Shown here: piece by piece, positions 1-9,119 of the stretch | Position numbering within the stretch: position 1 is the stretch's first letter | Layout: each line of letters opens with the position of its first letter | Assembly (NCBI RefSeq): GCF_022664435.1 | Contig: NZ_JAKREU010000010.1 | Location: forward strand, 78,720 to 142,719 | DNA: 64,000 nt | Reading direction: 5' to 3' | Source of the DNA: Sphingomonas panni | GTDB taxonomy: Bacteria > Pseudomonadota > Alphaproteobacteria > Sphingomonadales > Sphingomonadaceae | The notes under the pieces: generated by a model | Told to the model about the DNA's origin: nothing | The model's database searches: none | The model's input: only the letters and a program-made list of their open reading frames with translations | Translations under genes and position numbers: made by a program

Positions 1-2914
1 GGTCACCAACGTCTCGATCAACGGCGACCTAGCGATCGCTGGCGATCAGGTGCTGTCCGACAATCTGCGCATCCGGTCCGACCGGATCGACGCGACCGCC
101 ATCGTCGCCGCGAACCTGACCACCGGGCGCTATACCGGTGCGATCAAGGGGCGGATCAACGATTATGAGGTCGCCAGCATCGGCATCCTGAACCTGACGA
201 CCGACGCCAGCCTCTATGCCGCGCCGCAGGGTGGCTTCGGGATCAAGGGCCGGGTCGTCGCGCAGACCACCCGCCTGTTCAACGAAGGCATTCGCAATTT
301 CCTGGGCGGAAATGTTACCACCACCCGCGCCGATGTCGGCGTCGGGCCGGACGGGATTGTCAGCTTTTCCAACGTCCGCATGAATGCGCCGCAGTTCCGC
401 ATCACCGACGGGTCCGGGCGCTATGATCCTGCGGGTCCGCTGCTGGTCAATGCCAATGCCTATTCGACGCAATATGGTCCGCTGACCGCGCGGGTGACCG
501 GCACGGTCGCCGCACCGCAGGTGTTGCTGCGCGCCGCGCGGCCGGGTGTCGGCGTCGGCCTGACAGGCCTTGAGGCACGGGTGCGTGGGCAGGGGGATCG
601 CTATGCGATCCAGGCGACGGGCAACACCGATTACGGCCCGTTCCGTGCCGATGTGCTGCTGTCGACCGCGCCGCGTCTGGTCGCCGATATCCGTTCCGCG
701 ACCTTTGCCGGGATGAATATCGACAGCCGGGTCGAAGCGACCGATGCCGGTCCGTTCGCCGGACGCGTGAACTTCGCCGGATCGGGCGTCGCCGGCATCG
801 CGCGCCTGTCGGCGCAGGGCAAATATCAGCGGGCCGACGTCAATGCCCAGGCATCGAACGCGGTCATTCCGGGCAATATGGGCCTGCGCATCGGCCGCGC
901 GATCGTGACCGGCAGCGCGGTGCTGTACGACCAGCCGGAGATCGTCGCCGACGCGCAGGTCGCGAACCTGTCGATGGGCGAATTCGTCCTCCAGCGCAGC
1001 CGCGCCAAGATCAATTATCGCGGCGGCAACGGCACGGCGCAGCTGTTCGCCGAAGGATCGTCGGGTGTCCCGTTCCGCGTGGCGGCCAATGCCCGGCTGC
1101 GGCCGAACGACTATCTGGTCGCATTGCAGGGTGTCGCCAATTCGATTCCGTTCAAGACGGTCAATCCGGCGCGGATCGTGTCGGCGCCGGGCGGCTATCG
1201 CCTGTACCCGACGCGCATCGATTTCGATCAGGGATCGATCCGTGCGGCGGGTGTCTATGGTAACGGCATGTCGATCCAGACCCGGCTCGACCGGCTCGAC
1301 CTGAGCATCGTCAACGCCTTCGTTCCGGGCACCGGGATCGGCGGGACCGCGACCGGCAGCCTCGATTTCGCGCAGGCCGCGGACCAGAGCTTCCCGCGCG
1401 CCGATGCCCGGCTGACCATCCGCAATTTCCAGCGGACCAGCCTCGCGTCCGTCTCCGAACCGGTCGATATCGTCTTTGCCGGCGACCTTCGACCCGAAGG
1501 TGGCAGCGGCCGCGCGCTGATCCGGCGCGGTACGACGACGGTTGGGCGGATGGTCGCCAATCTGCGGCCCCTGCCGCCGGGCAGCGGGTCGTGGGTGACG
1601 CGGATGCTTGCCGCACCTCTATCGGGCGGGATCCGCTATAATGGACCGTCGGGCGTGCTGTTCTCCTTTGCGGGACTGGCCGACCAGCAATTGTCCGGCC
1701 CCATCGGCCTCGCCGCCGACTTCGGCGGGCGGGTACAGTCGCCCCAGCTGACCGGCGTCGTCCGCGCGAACAACCTGACCTATGAGAATGAGGCGCTGGG
1801 CACGCGGCTCACCAATCTCGGCATCGACGGGCGGTTCACCAACGATCGGTTTGACCTGACCCAGTTGCGTGCCCGTGCCGGCGAAGGCACGGTTGCCGCA
1901 CAGGGCAGCATCGGGCTGGCGTCCGACAGTGGCTTCCCGATCGACATCCGCGCGCAATTGCGTGACGCCCAGCTTGCGCGCAGCGATGCGCTGGGGGCCT
2001 CGGCGACCGGCGACATCCGCATCCAGAACGGGCGAGACGGCGGGCTGATCTCCGGCGATATCATCATTCCCGAGGCGCGGTATCAGATCATCCGTCAGGG
2101 TGCGGCCGAGGTACCGGAACTGACCGGCGTCCGGCGCAAGAGCGATGCGAACCGGCCCAATGCCACGCAGCAGCGGCAGGCAGCGGCATCGGCTGGCCTG
2201 TTCCGCCTGGCGCTCCGCGTGCGGGCAAATAATCGGCTGTTCGTGTCGGGCATGGGGCTGGAGTCGGAATGGCAGGCGAACCTGCGCATCGCCGGCACGT
2301 CCGCCGCGCCGACGATCAACGGGCAGCTGCAGCTGGTGCGCGGGACCTATTCCTTTGCCGGCAAGCGGTTCGAGGTCGAACGCGGGATGATCCGGTTCGA
2401 GGGCAGTGATTACACCAACCCGGTCATCGATATCGTCGCATCGACCACGGCCGAGGGGATCACCGCGACGATCAACGTGTCCGGTACCGCGCAGGCACCG
2501 CAAATCGCGTTCAACTCCACCCCGTCGCTGGCCCAGGACGAGGTGCTGTCGCGGCTGTTGTTCGGCAGTTCGGTGACCAACCTGTCGGCGACCGAGGCGA
2601 TCCAGCTGGCCGCCGCGCTCAATTCGCTGCGCGGTTCGGGCGGCGGCGGGCTGAACCCGCTGGGCAAGCTGCGCTCGGCGACCGGGTTCGACCGGCTGCG
2701 CGTGCTGGGCGGCGATGAGGCGAGCGGGCGCGGCACGTCGCTGGCCGCGGGCAAGTATCTGACCGATGATATCTATATCGAGATCATTACCGATGCGCGG
2801 GGCTTTACCGCTACGCAGATCCAGATCGCGCTGTCGCGGACGCTCAGCCTGTTGTCGCAGACCGGATCGTTCGGCGGGTCGAACGCCTCGCTGCGCTACA
2901 GCCGGGACTATTGA
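1..2914 (+). CDS. tamB: Translocation and assembly module protein TamB (3' part, start outside window)
   Basis: The reading frame is open from base 2, so only the C-terminal part (about 970 residues) is present and the true start lies upstream. The protein is a long, repetitive, beta-rich chain with alternating short hydrophobic strands, as in the TamB/YtfN family. TamB spans the periplasm from the inner membrane and works with the BamA-like TamA in outer-membrane protein insertion and phospholipid transport. The last ~350 residues match the conserved TamB C-terminal domain (DUF490): basic linker, GTYSFAGKRFEVERG strand, 'IRFEG' and a tail ending in RYSRDY. A tamA gene would be expected just outside the left edge (inference). 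Confidence in the family is high. Confidence 0.9.
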   Translation, partial: VTNVSINGDLAIAGDQVLSDNLRIRSDRIDATAIVAANLTTGRYTGAIKGRINDYEVASIGILNLTTDASLYAAPQGGFGIKGRVVAQTTRLFNEGIRNFLGGNVTTTRADVGVGPDGIVSFSNVRMNAPQFRITDGSGRYDPAGPLLVNANAYSTQYGPLTARVTGTVAAPQVLLRAARPGVGVGLTGLEARVRGQGDRYAIQATGNTDYGPFRADVLLSTAPRLVADIRSATFAGMNIDSRVEATDAGPFAGRVNFAGSGVAGIARLSAQGKYQRADVNAQASNAVIPGNMGLRIGRAIVTGSAVLYDQPEIVADAQVANLSMGEFVLQRSRAKINYRGGNGTAQLFAEGSSGVPFRVAANARLRPNDYLVALQGVANSIPFKTVNPARIVSAPGGYRLYPTRIDFDQGSIRAAGVYGNGMSIQTRLDRLDLSIVNAFVPGTGIGGTATGSLDFAQAADQSFPRADARLTIRNFQRTSLASVSEPVDIVFAGDLRPEGGSGRALIRRGTTTVGRMVANLRPLPPGSGSWVTRMLAAPLSGGIRYNGPSGVLFSFAGLADQQLSGPIGLAADFGGRVQSPQLTGVVRANNLTYENEALGTRLTNLGIDGRFTNDRFDLTQLRARAGEGTVAAQGSIGLASDSGFPIDIRAQLRDAQLARSDALGASATGDIRIQNGRDGGLISGDIIIPEARYQIIRQGAAEVPELTGVRRKSDANRPNATQQRQAAASAGLFRLALRVRANNRLFVSGMGLESEWQANLRIAGTSAAPTINGQLQLVRGTYSFAGKRFEVERGMIRFEGSDYTNPVIDIVASTTAEGITATINVSGTAQAPQIAFNSTPSLAQDEVLSRLLFGSSVTNLSATEAIQLAAALNSLRGSGGGGLNPLGKLRSATGFDRLRVLGGDEASGRGTSLAAGKYLTDDIYIEIITDARGFTATQIQIALSRTLSLLSQTGSFGGSNASLRYSRDY

Positions 2915-2919
2915 CGGGT

Positions 2920-2940
2920 GGCGGCGGTAATACCGCCGCC
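2920..2940. terminator. Hairpin between convergent tamB and xylanase genes
   Basis: A perfect inverted repeat, GGCGGCGGTA-A-TACCGCCGCC, fills the 33-base gap between the two convergent stop codons. It could serve as a bidirectional transcription terminator. There is no clear T-run on either side, so factor-independent termination would be weak. Confidence 0.5.
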
Positions 2941-2947
2941 CCCTCTC

Positions 2948-4096
2948 TTACCGCTTGGTGGGTACCCCTACCGCCAGCGCGGCGATCATCGCATCGCGCA
3001 GAGGCTTGGGCCGGAGGTCCATGTCATAGGGACAGCCCCGCGCGATAGCACCATCGGGCCGCGGTTCGAAGCCGCGCAGCCAGCTGTAGCGATCGCTCAG
3101 CCCCCAGGCGAGGACGTCGCCGAGCTCAGGGTAGGACAGCATGATGTCGAGATAGGCGCGCGCGAAGTCGGCGACGCCCCGGTCGCGTGGCCCGATGGCA
3201 GCGGGCAGGCCGCGGTCGCGCACATCGAATTCGGTGATGACCAGGCGATATCCCATCGCCACGACCCGGTCGAGGAACCGCCGCCATTCTGGCTCCAGTC
3301 GGTGGGCGACCGCCGCCGCATTCGTGGTCGGCTGGAACAGGCCGATATGCGACTGCACCCCCAAAGCGTCGACCGGCGTGCCCCTTCGATGGAATTCCTC
3401 CAGGAGTTTCAGAACGCCCGCGCGATGCTTCTCGTTGCCGTCCTCCCAGCTCATATAGTCGTTATAGACCAGTTCGGCATGGGGCGCGGCGGCACGGGCG
3501 GTGCGGAAGGCGTGGTCGAGGACGTTGGCCGTCCCGCCCATTGCGCGCGACAGCGACGTCTCGCGCAAGCCTCCGGTGTCGGGATCGACCGCTTCGTTGA
3601 CCACGTCATAGCTGTGGATCTTGCCGCCATAGCGTTTGGCGACGGTATCGATATGCCGGTCGAGGATCGCCGCCGCTGCCGTGGCGGGGCGCTGGCCGAA
3701 GTCCTGGTTGTTCAGCCACGCCGGAAACCATTTGGAATATGCCCATAGAAGCGTGTGCCCGCGCATCGCGAAGCCGTGCCGCATCGCCCAGTCGACCATC
3801 GCGTCGAATTGCGCGAAGTCGAAGCGGTCGGGACTGGGGCGGAGTGCCTGCCACTTCATCTGGTTCTCGGCGACCAGCACCGCACAGTCACGTTGCAGCA
3901 GGGCGGCATAGGCCAGGTTGTCGAACGAGGCGGCATCGCGTCCCGGCGGCGCCCACGCGAAGGCGGAGCCGAACCGCCGACCGCGCTGCGCTGCTGCGGC
4001 CTTCAGCGTCGCGGGTGCGGTGGCAGCCGGGGTGGCCTGTGCGGCGAGTAACGCTGCGCCGCCTGCCAGCAGGCTGCGGCGATCGATCATGGTCAT
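2948..4096 (-). CDS. Secreted GH10 endo-1,4-beta-xylanase
   Basis: This 382-residue glycoside hydrolase family 10 protein is expected to cut internal beta-1,4 bonds in xylan. The start ATG at 4096 follows a GGGAGAG ribosome site and gives a twin-arginine-like export signal (MIDRRSLLAGGAALLAA). Catalytic residues are visible: acid/base Glu168 in YDVVNEA and nucleophile Glu289 in VITEFDVRD, plus the ENQMKW subsite motif near residue 77. An oddity is the W-H pair that usually follows RGHTL, which here reads W118-A119 (TLLWAYSKWFP). It is divergent from the GH67 alpha-glucuronidase gene and shares a 102-base control region with it, so both probably act on glucuronoxylan. Family assignment is secure; exact substrate is inferred. 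Confidence 0.93.
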   Translation of the reverse strand: MTMIDRRSLLAGGAALLAAQATPAATAPATLKAAAAQRGRRFGSAFAWAPPGRDAASFDNLAYAALLQRDCAVLVAENQMKWQALRPSPDRFDFAQFDAMVDWAMRHGFAMRGHTLLWAYSKWFPAWLNNQDFGQRPATAAAAILDRHIDTVAKRYGGKIHSYDVVNEAVDPDTGGLRETSLSRAMGGTANVLDHAFRTARAAAPHAELVYNDYMSWEDGNEKHRAGVLKLLEEFHRRGTPVDALGVQSHIGLFQPTTNAAAVAHRLEPEWRRFLDRVVAMGYRLVITEFDVRDRGLPAAIGPRDRGVADFARAYLDIMLSYPELGDVLAWGLSDRYSWLRGFEPRPDGAIARGCPYDMDLRPKPLRDAMIAALAVGVPTKR

Positions 4097-4125
4097 ACAC
4101 TCTCCCTTGTCCGCGTTCTGCGACG

Positions 4126-4139
4126 TGGTAGCGTTACCA
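4126..4139. promoter_or_regulatory. LacI-type operator palindrome between the xylan genes
   Basis: TGGTAGCGTTACCA is a 14-base palindrome with a central CG, typical of LacI/GalR-family operators. It closely resembles the xyl box (TGGTAGCGCTAACA) described for XylR-controlled genes in Xanthomonas, as I recall it. It lies midway between the divergent GH10 and GH67 starts and so could control both. The regulator gene is not in this window. Confidence 0.6.
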
Positions 4140-4198
4140 TGATCGGGATGATATGCCGGTGTCAACGCCGTTGCGAAGACGGGAAGAGGGGATGTCGG

Positions 4199-6328
4199 AT
4201 GTTGAGATCGCTCGGGTGGATCGCGCTGCTGTGTCTCGCCTGGGCGGCTCCGGCGCGGGCAGAGGACGGCTATGATCTGTGGCTGCGCTATCGTCCCCTT
4301 GACGCCGCGCAGGCCGCGGCGGTTTCGGCACGGGCGACGGCGATCGTCCGGGACGAGCCGGATGCTACGACGGCGCTTGCTGCGAGCGAACTGGAGCGGG
4401 GGCTGTCGGGTCTGATCGGTCGACCGGTTGCGACGGGAGCGACGGTGGACGGGGCAATCGTGATCGGCACCGCCCGGTCGCCACGGATCGCCGCGCTCGG
4501 CCTCCCGCTGTCCGACCTGGGACCGGAAGGCTATCTGCTGCGGTCGATGACGGTCGAGGGGCGGCGGGTGACGGTCATCGCCGCGAACCGGCCGGTGGGC
4601 GTGCTGTACGGTGCGCTCCGCCTGCTGAGGCTGGTGCAGACCGGGCAGCCGCTCGACCGGATTATGATCGTCGAGCGGCCGCGACTGGCGCTGCGGGTGC
4701 TGAACCATTGGGACAATCCCGACCGCTATGTCGAACGCGGTTATGCCGGACAGTCGTTGTGGGACTGGCAGAAGCTGCCGGGGTTCGGCGATCCGCGCTA
4801 TACCGATTATGCCCGGGCCAATGCGTCGGTCGGGATCAACGGTGCGGTGCTGAACAACGTGAATGCCAACCCGGACATGCTGACTTCGGCGTTCCTAACG
4901 AAGGTCGAGCGGCTGGCGGCCATTTTCCGACCCTGGGGTATCCGCGTCTATCTGTCGGCCAAATTCTCGGCACCGATCGAGGTCGGCGGGTTGAAGACGG
5001 CCGACCCGCTCGACCCGCAGGTGGCGGCATGGTGGCGGGCGAAGGCCGACGAAATCTATGCCCGCATCCCCGATTTCGGCGGCTTTCTGGTTAAGGCCAA
5101 CTCGGAGGGGCAGCCGGGGCCGGGCGACTATGGGCGCAGCCATGCCGAGGGGGCGAACATGCTCGCCGCCGCACTGAAGCCACATGGCGGGGTCGTAATG
5201 TGGCGGGCGTTCGTCTATGCCCATGACAAGCCGGCGGACCGCGCGAAGCAGGCCTATAGCGAGTTCCAGCCGCTCGACGGAACGTTCGCGGACAATGTGA
5301 TCGTGCAGGTGAAGAACGGGCCGATCGATTTTCAGCCGCGTGAGCCGTTCCATCCGCTGTTCGGGGCGATGCCGCGCACGCCGCTGATGATGGAAGTGCA
5401 GATTACCAAGGAATATCTGGGGTTCGCTACCCACCTCGCCTACCTCGGCCCGATGTGGGAGGAGGTGCTGCGCAGCGATACCTGGCGTCCGCGGAAAGGC
5501 ACTACCGTCGCCGATGTGCTGGAGCGACCGGGCGGGTTGAGCGGGATGGCGGGGGTCGCCAATGTCGGCACCGACCGGAACTGGTCGGGGTCGCAGTTCG
5601 ACCAGGCGAACTGGTATGCGTTCGGGCGGCTGGCGTGGAACCCGGACGAGCGGGCGAGCGACATCGCACGCGATTGGGCGGCGATGACATGGGGGCAGGC
5701 GGTTGCCGAGCCGGTGGCGGCAATGATGCTGCGATCGCGGCAGGCGGTGGTCGATTACATGATGCCGCTGGGGCTGCATCACCTGTTCGCGACGGGGCAC
5801 CATTATGGGCCGGGGCCGTGGGTCGACGATCTGGCGCGGCCGGACTGGAACCCGGTCTACTACCACAAGGCCGACCGGGCGGGCATCGGGTTCGACCGGA
5901 CGCGGAGCGGTAGCGATGCGGTGGGGCAATATGCACCGGCGCTGGCGAAGCGATGGGGCGATCCGGCGACGGTGCCCGAGGATTTGCTGCTGTGGTTCCA
6001 CCATGTGCCATGGGAGCGACCGATGGCGTCGGGGCGGACGCTGTGGGAGGAACTGGTCGCGCGCTACGACCGGGGGGTGAACGAGGTCGCGGCGATGCAG
6101 GTTCAGTGGGCGGCGCTGCAGGGGCAGGTCGATGCCCCGCGCCACGCCGAGGTCAGCCAGTTCCTGACCATCCAGCGGGCCGAGGCGCAGTGGTGGCGCG
6201 ATGCCTGTATCGCCTATTTCGCCGAGGTTTCGGGACGGGCGTTGCCGGCGGGCGTAGTGCCGCCGGCGCATCCGTTAGCATGGTACAAGGCGGTTCGGAC
6301 GCCCTATGCGCCGGGGAATGGGCGGTAG
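4199..6328 (+). CDS. aguA: Exported GH67 alpha-glucuronidase
   Basis: This 709-residue family GH67 enzyme removes (4-O-methyl-)glucuronic acid from the ends of aldouronic acids released from glucuronoxylan. The ATG at 4199 is preferred over an upstream in-frame ATG at 4139 because it follows a purine-rich GGGAAGAGGGG and starts a clean signal peptide (WIALLCLAWAAPARA, cleavage near residue 21). Candidate catalytic residues fit the family: Glu303 in KANSEGQPGPG, and the Asp377/Glu399 pair in GPIDFQPREP and MMEVQIT. The length matches bacterial GH67 enzymes. It is divergently paired with the GH10 xylanase. The predicted export is notable because many GH67 enzymes are cytoplasmic. Confidence 0.93.
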   Translation: MLRSLGWIALLCLAWAAPARAEDGYDLWLRYRPLDAAQAAAVSARATAIVRDEPDATTALAASELERGLSGLIGRPVATGATVDGAIVIGTARSPRIAALGLPLSDLGPEGYLLRSMTVEGRRVTVIAANRPVGVLYGALRLLRLVQTGQPLDRIMIVERPRLALRVLNHWDNPDRYVERGYAGQSLWDWQKLPGFGDPRYTDYARANASVGINGAVLNNVNANPDMLTSAFLTKVERLAAIFRPWGIRVYLSAKFSAPIEVGGLKTADPLDPQVAAWWRAKADEIYARIPDFGGFLVKANSEGQPGPGDYGRSHAEGANMLAAALKPHGGVVMWRAFVYAHDKPADRAKQAYSEFQPLDGTFADNVIVQVKNGPIDFQPREPFHPLFGAMPRTPLMMEVQITKEYLGFATHLAYLGPMWEEVLRSDTWRPRKGTTVADVLERPGGLSGMAGVANVGTDRNWSGSQFDQANWYAFGRLAWNPDERASDIARDWAAMTWGQAVAEPVAAMMLRSRQAVVDYMMPLGLHHLFATGHHYGPGPWVDDLARPDWNPVYYHKADRAGIGFDRTRSGSDAVGQYAPALAKRWGDPATVPEDLLLWFHHVPWERPMASGRTLWEELVARYDRGVNEVAAMQVQWAALQGQVDAPRHAEVSQFLTIQRAEAQWWRDACIAYFAEVSGRALPAGVVPPAHPLAWYKAVRTPYAPGNGR

Positions 6329-6363
6329 GGTTTTTGCTGGGCGAGCGTAGCAGAAGAAGCGGG

Positions 6364-6384
6364 ACCCCGGCTCAAGGCCGGGGT
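6364..6384. repeat. REP-like palindrome (ACCCCGGC / GCCGGGGT)
   Basis: An 8-base inverted repeat with a 5-base loop is followed by GACGG. It sits in the 202-base gap between the convergent aguA and lexA genes and could also act as a terminator. It resembles, but is not identical to, the palindromes at 8494, 8560, 23219, 46254 and 46309. Confidence 0.5.
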
Positions 6385-6530
6385 GACGGTTGGTTCACTG
6401 ATCCGCGCCAAACGGACCGCCAGCCGTGATTTGACGCTTTCCCTAAGTGTCTGTCCAGCAACCAATATTCGGCCAAAGTTCACAAAGTTCACACTTGCCG
6501 CGTTTTCGCGTTCGAGTGTGCTGTTGCGAA

Positions 6531-7193
6531 TTAGTAGCGACGCAGCAGTCCGGCCAGCTTGCCCTGTACGCGCACCTGTTCGGGGCGGTAGCGCTGCGGG
6601 TCGTAGCTGCGGTTTGCCGGGTCGAGGCGGATCATCGCGCCCTCGCGGCGGAAATATTTGAGCGTCGCCTCGCTATCCTCGATCAACGCGACCACGATTT
6701 CGCCGTCGCGCGCGGTTTCGGTGCGGCGGACGAGCGCATAGTCGCCGTCGAGGATGCCGGCCTCGACCATCGAGTCCCCGGCCACTTCCAGCGCATAGTG
6801 ATCGCCGGCCCCCAGCAAGGCGGCGGGGACGGGCAGGGTGGCCTGCCCCTCGATCGCCTCGATCGGGACACCGGCGGCGATGCGGCCGTGCAGCGGCAGT
6901 TCGATGACGTCGTTCGCAGGCTGCGGTGCGGCACGGGGCGCGGGAGCGGGCTTGGCCGCCGGCTTCTTCGCGACGGGACGGTCGGGCATCCGCAGCACCT
7001 CCAGCGCGCGGGCGCGGTTGGGCAGGCGGCGGATGAATTCGCGTTCCTCCAGCGCGGAGATCAGGCGGTGGACCCCCGACTTCGACTTGAGGTCGAGCGC
7101 CTCCTTCATCTCCTCGAACGAAGGCGAGACCCCGGTCGCCTTCAACCGGTCGTCGATGAAGCAGATCAACTCGTGCTGCTTACGCGTCAGCAT
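6531..7193 (-). CDS. lexA: LexA repressor of the SOS response
   Basis: LexA (220 residues) represses DNA-damage genes and cleaves itself when RecA filaments form. The ATG at 7193 follows GGAGG and begins [10 protein letters not shown]; an upstream in-frame start would run through the operator. Residues 1-65 form the winged-helix DNA-binding domain. The C-terminal peptidase has the cleavage site Ala107-Gly108 (RIAAGVP), the nucleophile Ser141 (GDSMVEAG) and the general base Lys179 (ATLKYF). A proline/alanine-rich linker (residues 72-93) is longer than in E. coli. An SOS box lies 15 bases upstream of the start, indicating autoregulation. It is last in the trp-moa-moe-lexA cluster. Confidence 0.97.
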   Translation of the reverse strand: MLTRKQHELICFIDDRLKATGVSPSFEEMKEALDLKSKSGVHRLISALEEREFIRRLPNRARALEVLRMPDRPVAKKPAAKPAPAPRAAPQPANDVIELPLHGRIAAGVPIEAIEGQATLPVPAALLGAGDHYALEVAGDSMVEAGILDGDYALVRRTETARDGEIVVALIEDSEATLKYFRREGAMIRLDPANRSYDPQRYRPEQVRVQGKLAGLLRRY

Positions 7194-7207
7194 AACGTCC
7201 TCCGTCG

Positions 7208-7222
7208 GAACAGACGTGGAAC
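7208..7222 (-). promoter_or_regulatory. SOS box (LexA operator) of lexA
   Basis: On the minus strand the sequence reads GTTC-CACGTCT-GTTC, an exact GTTC-N7-GTTC direct repeat, which is the established LexA site of alphaproteobacteria. It lies just upstream of the lexA start in the 53-base gap after moeA, so lexA has its own autoregulated promoter in addition to any read-through from the cluster. Confidence 0.88.
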
Positions 7223-7246
7223 CAATAGGAAACGATTTGATTGCCG

Positions 7247-8425
7247 TCAAGCGAGTTGCAGGATTTCCGCCGAGTCGCCGGTATCTGCCGCCGGCGCATG
7301 GGGTGCGCGGATGATCAGGCAGTCTGAGCGGGCGAGCGTGCGCAGCATCGAGCTGTCCTGGATGGCGGCCGTCGACACCTGTCCGTCGATCAGGACGCCG
7401 CGCAGATAGTCCTGCCGTGGGCCGTTGGCAGGCAGCGGATGGGCGAGCCTCGCGCGGATACTGCGTGGCATGGGATCGGCGGCACCGGCGATGCGCGCGG
7501 CAAGCGGACGGACGAACAGCAGCGCAGTGATGAACGACGATACCGGGTTGCCGGGGAGGCCGAGGACGGCGGCACCGCGCAACCGGCCGGCCAGCATCGG
7601 CTTGCCCGGACGTAGCGCGATCCGCCAGAAGTCGAGTTCGCCGCCGGCTGCCGCCAGCGCGGGGCGCACGAGATCATGGTCGCCGACCGATGCGCCGCCG
7701 GTGGTGACGAGCAGGTCGCAATCGACCGCGGCGAAGGCGTCGACCAGCGCTTCCATCCGGTCGGGCAGGATGCCGAGGTCGACGCGGTCGACCGGGAGGT
7801 CGGCGAGCAGCCCGGCGAGCATCAGGCCGTTGGATTCGGGGAGCTGGTCTTCGTGAAGGGGCTGTCCGGCGGGCACGAGTTCGTCGCCGGTCGCGGCGAT
7901 GGCGATGCGGGCGCGGCGGCCGACCGACAGGGTGCCGTGGCCGGCAATGGCGGCCAGCGCGGCGCGGGCGGGGGTGATGCGTTCGCCGGCAGCGATCAGC
8001 AGGTCGCCTTCGCGGAAGTCCAAACCGGCGCGGCGGACATTGCCGCCGCGTACCGGCCCTTCGCTGGACAGGTGCAGGCGCGTGCCGTCGCGGGTCGCCT
8101 CTTCCTGCACCAGTACGCAGTCGGTGCCGGTCGGCATGGCCGCGCCGGTGAAGATGCGGGTGGCCTGACCGGGCGCGACCGTGCCGGGGAAGGCGGCGCC
8201 GGCGGCGCTCTCCCCGATCACGTCCCATGGGCCGGGCAGGTCGTCGAAGCGGATGGCGTAGCCGTCCATGGCGGAGAGCGGGCGGGCGGGCTGCGTGCGG
8301 AGCGCGACGACATCGGCGGCGGCGTAGCGGCCGAGGGCTTCGGTCAGGGGAAGGGTTTCGGGGGTGACGGGGCGGGCGAGGGCGAGGACGCGGGCCTGCG
8401 CTTCGGTGACGGGAAGGAGGGACAT
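7247..8425 (-). CDS. moeA: Molybdopterin molybdenumtransferase MoeA
   Basis: MoeA (392 residues) inserts molybdate into adenylylated molybdopterin, the last common step of molybdenum-cofactor synthesis in the cytoplasm. Family marks are present: the N-terminal [11 protein letters not shown] segment, [18 protein letters not shown], the MoCF/MogA-like domain with [12 protein letters not shown], and LPGNPVSSF near the C-terminus. The ATG at 8425 follows GAAGGAGGG-type spacing and is well supported. It is separated from moaC by 226 bases containing two palindromic repeats, so it may have its own promoter. LexA follows 53 bases downstream. Confidence 0.96.
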   Translation of the reverse strand: MSLLPVTEAQARVLALARPVTPETLPLTEALGRYAAADVVALRTQPARPLSAMDGYAIRFDDLPGPWDVIGESAAGAAFPGTVAPGQATRIFTGAAMPTGTDCVLVQEEATRDGTRLHLSSEGPVRGGNVRRAGLDFREGDLLIAAGERITPARAALAAIAGHGTLSVGRRARIAIAATGDELVPAGQPLHEDQLPESNGLMLAGLLADLPVDRVDLGILPDRMEALVDAFAAVDCDLLVTTGGASVGDHDLVRPALAAAGGELDFWRIALRPGKPMLAGRLRGAAVLGLPGNPVSSFITALLFVRPLAARIAGAADPMPRSIRARLAHPLPANGPRQDYLRGVLIDGQVSTAAIQDSSMLRTLARSDCLIIRAPHAPAADTGDSAEILQLA

Positions 8426-8493
8426 GCGCTTGGCCTTTGTTGTGGGGGTGCTGAAGTCCCGTTTGCCATTGATGAATCCATCTCTCCATCGTC

Positions 8494-8513
8494 ATTCCCG
8501 CGGAGGCGGGAAT
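8494..8513. repeat. REP-like palindrome (ATTCCCGC / GCGGGAAT)
   Basis: An 8-base stem with loop GGAG is flanked by GTC and CCAT, in the moaC-moeA gap. The flanks GTC...CCAT recur in inverted order around the element at 8560, so the two form a face-to-face pair. A related unit lies at 23219. Confidence 0.65.
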
Positions 8514-8559
8514 CCATATGCACTGGCGGTAAAGGAGATCAGCGGCGTTGCGTCTATGG

Positions 8560-8579
8560 ATCCCCGCCTTCGCGGGGAT
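8560..8579. repeat. REP-like palindrome (ATCCCCGC / GCGGGGAT)
   Basis: An 8-base stem with loop CTTC, preceded by ATGG. It pairs as an inverted partner with the unit at 8494. The two units could fold into one larger cruciform or mRNA structure between moaC and moeA. Confidence 0.6.
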
Positions 8580-8651
8580 GGCGATGGAGGTATGGATGAC
8601 CTTCTCGAACGCCTTCCCAACTGGACCCGGGCCTTCGCCGGGGTACGGGAC

Positions 8652-9119
8652 CTACCCCCGCACCCAGTCTCCCGACTTGCCGCCCTGTTTCTCCAGCAGG
8701 CAGATGCCGTCGATCACCATGGCCTTATCGATCGCCTTCGCCATGTCATAGATGGTGAGGAGTGTCGTGGAAGTAGCTGTCAATGCTTCCATTTCCACGC
8801 CGGTCTTGCCGTCGGTCGCGGCCGTTGCGGTGACGCGGATCGCGTTCCGCTCGAACGTGAAGTCGACCGATGCCTTGGTCAGTGGCAGCGGGTGGCAGAG
8901 CGGGATCAGGTCGCTGGTGCGCTTGGCCGCCATGATGCCGGCGACGCGGGCGACGGCGAGGACGTCACCCTTCTTCACCAGTCCGTCGCGGATCGCCGAC
9001 AGCGCCTCCGCCGACATGGTGATGCGGCCGGTGGCGATGGCGACGCGGCGGGTCGGGACCTTGTCGCCGACATCGACCATGCGGGCGCTGCCGTCGGCGT
9101 CGAGATGGGTGAGGCTCAA
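8652..9119 (-). CDS. moaC: Cyclic pyranopterin monophosphate synthase MoaC
   Basis: MoaC (155 residues) converts the MoaA product into cyclic pyranopterin monophosphate, the first intermediate of molybdenum cofactor. Conserved segments include [14 protein letters not shown] near residue 14, [13 protein letters not shown] near residue 70, and GVEMEAL...[11 protein letters not shown], which holds the catalytic Asp and Lys. The likely start is TTG at 9119, overlapping the trpC stop as TTGA, which implies translational coupling; no upstream ATG is available. The matching moaA is not in the window. Confidence 0.94.
   Translation of the reverse strand: MSLTHLDADGSARMVDVGDKVPTRRVAIATGRITMSAEALSAIRDGLVKKGDVLAVARVAGIMAAKRTSDLIPLCHPLPLTKASVDFTFERNAIRVTATAATDGKTGVEMEALTATSTTLLTIYDMAKAIDKAMVIDGICLLEKQGGKSGDWVRG

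Noticed and set aside
4097..4708. N-terminal extension of the xylanase up to base 4708
   Set aside because: It would run through the operator and into the GH67 gene; the ATG at 4096 with GGGAGAG and an export signal is clearly the start.
4895..6271. 458-codon open frame on the minus strand opposite the GH67 gene
   Set aside because: It is antisense to a clear GH67 enzyme; the product is rich in Arg/His/Pro with no domain, typical of shadow frames in GC-rich DNA.
6474..6493. Tandem AAAGTTCAC repeat as a second SOS box near lexA
   Set aside because: The GTTC halves are five bases apart, not seven, and it lies after the lexA stop.
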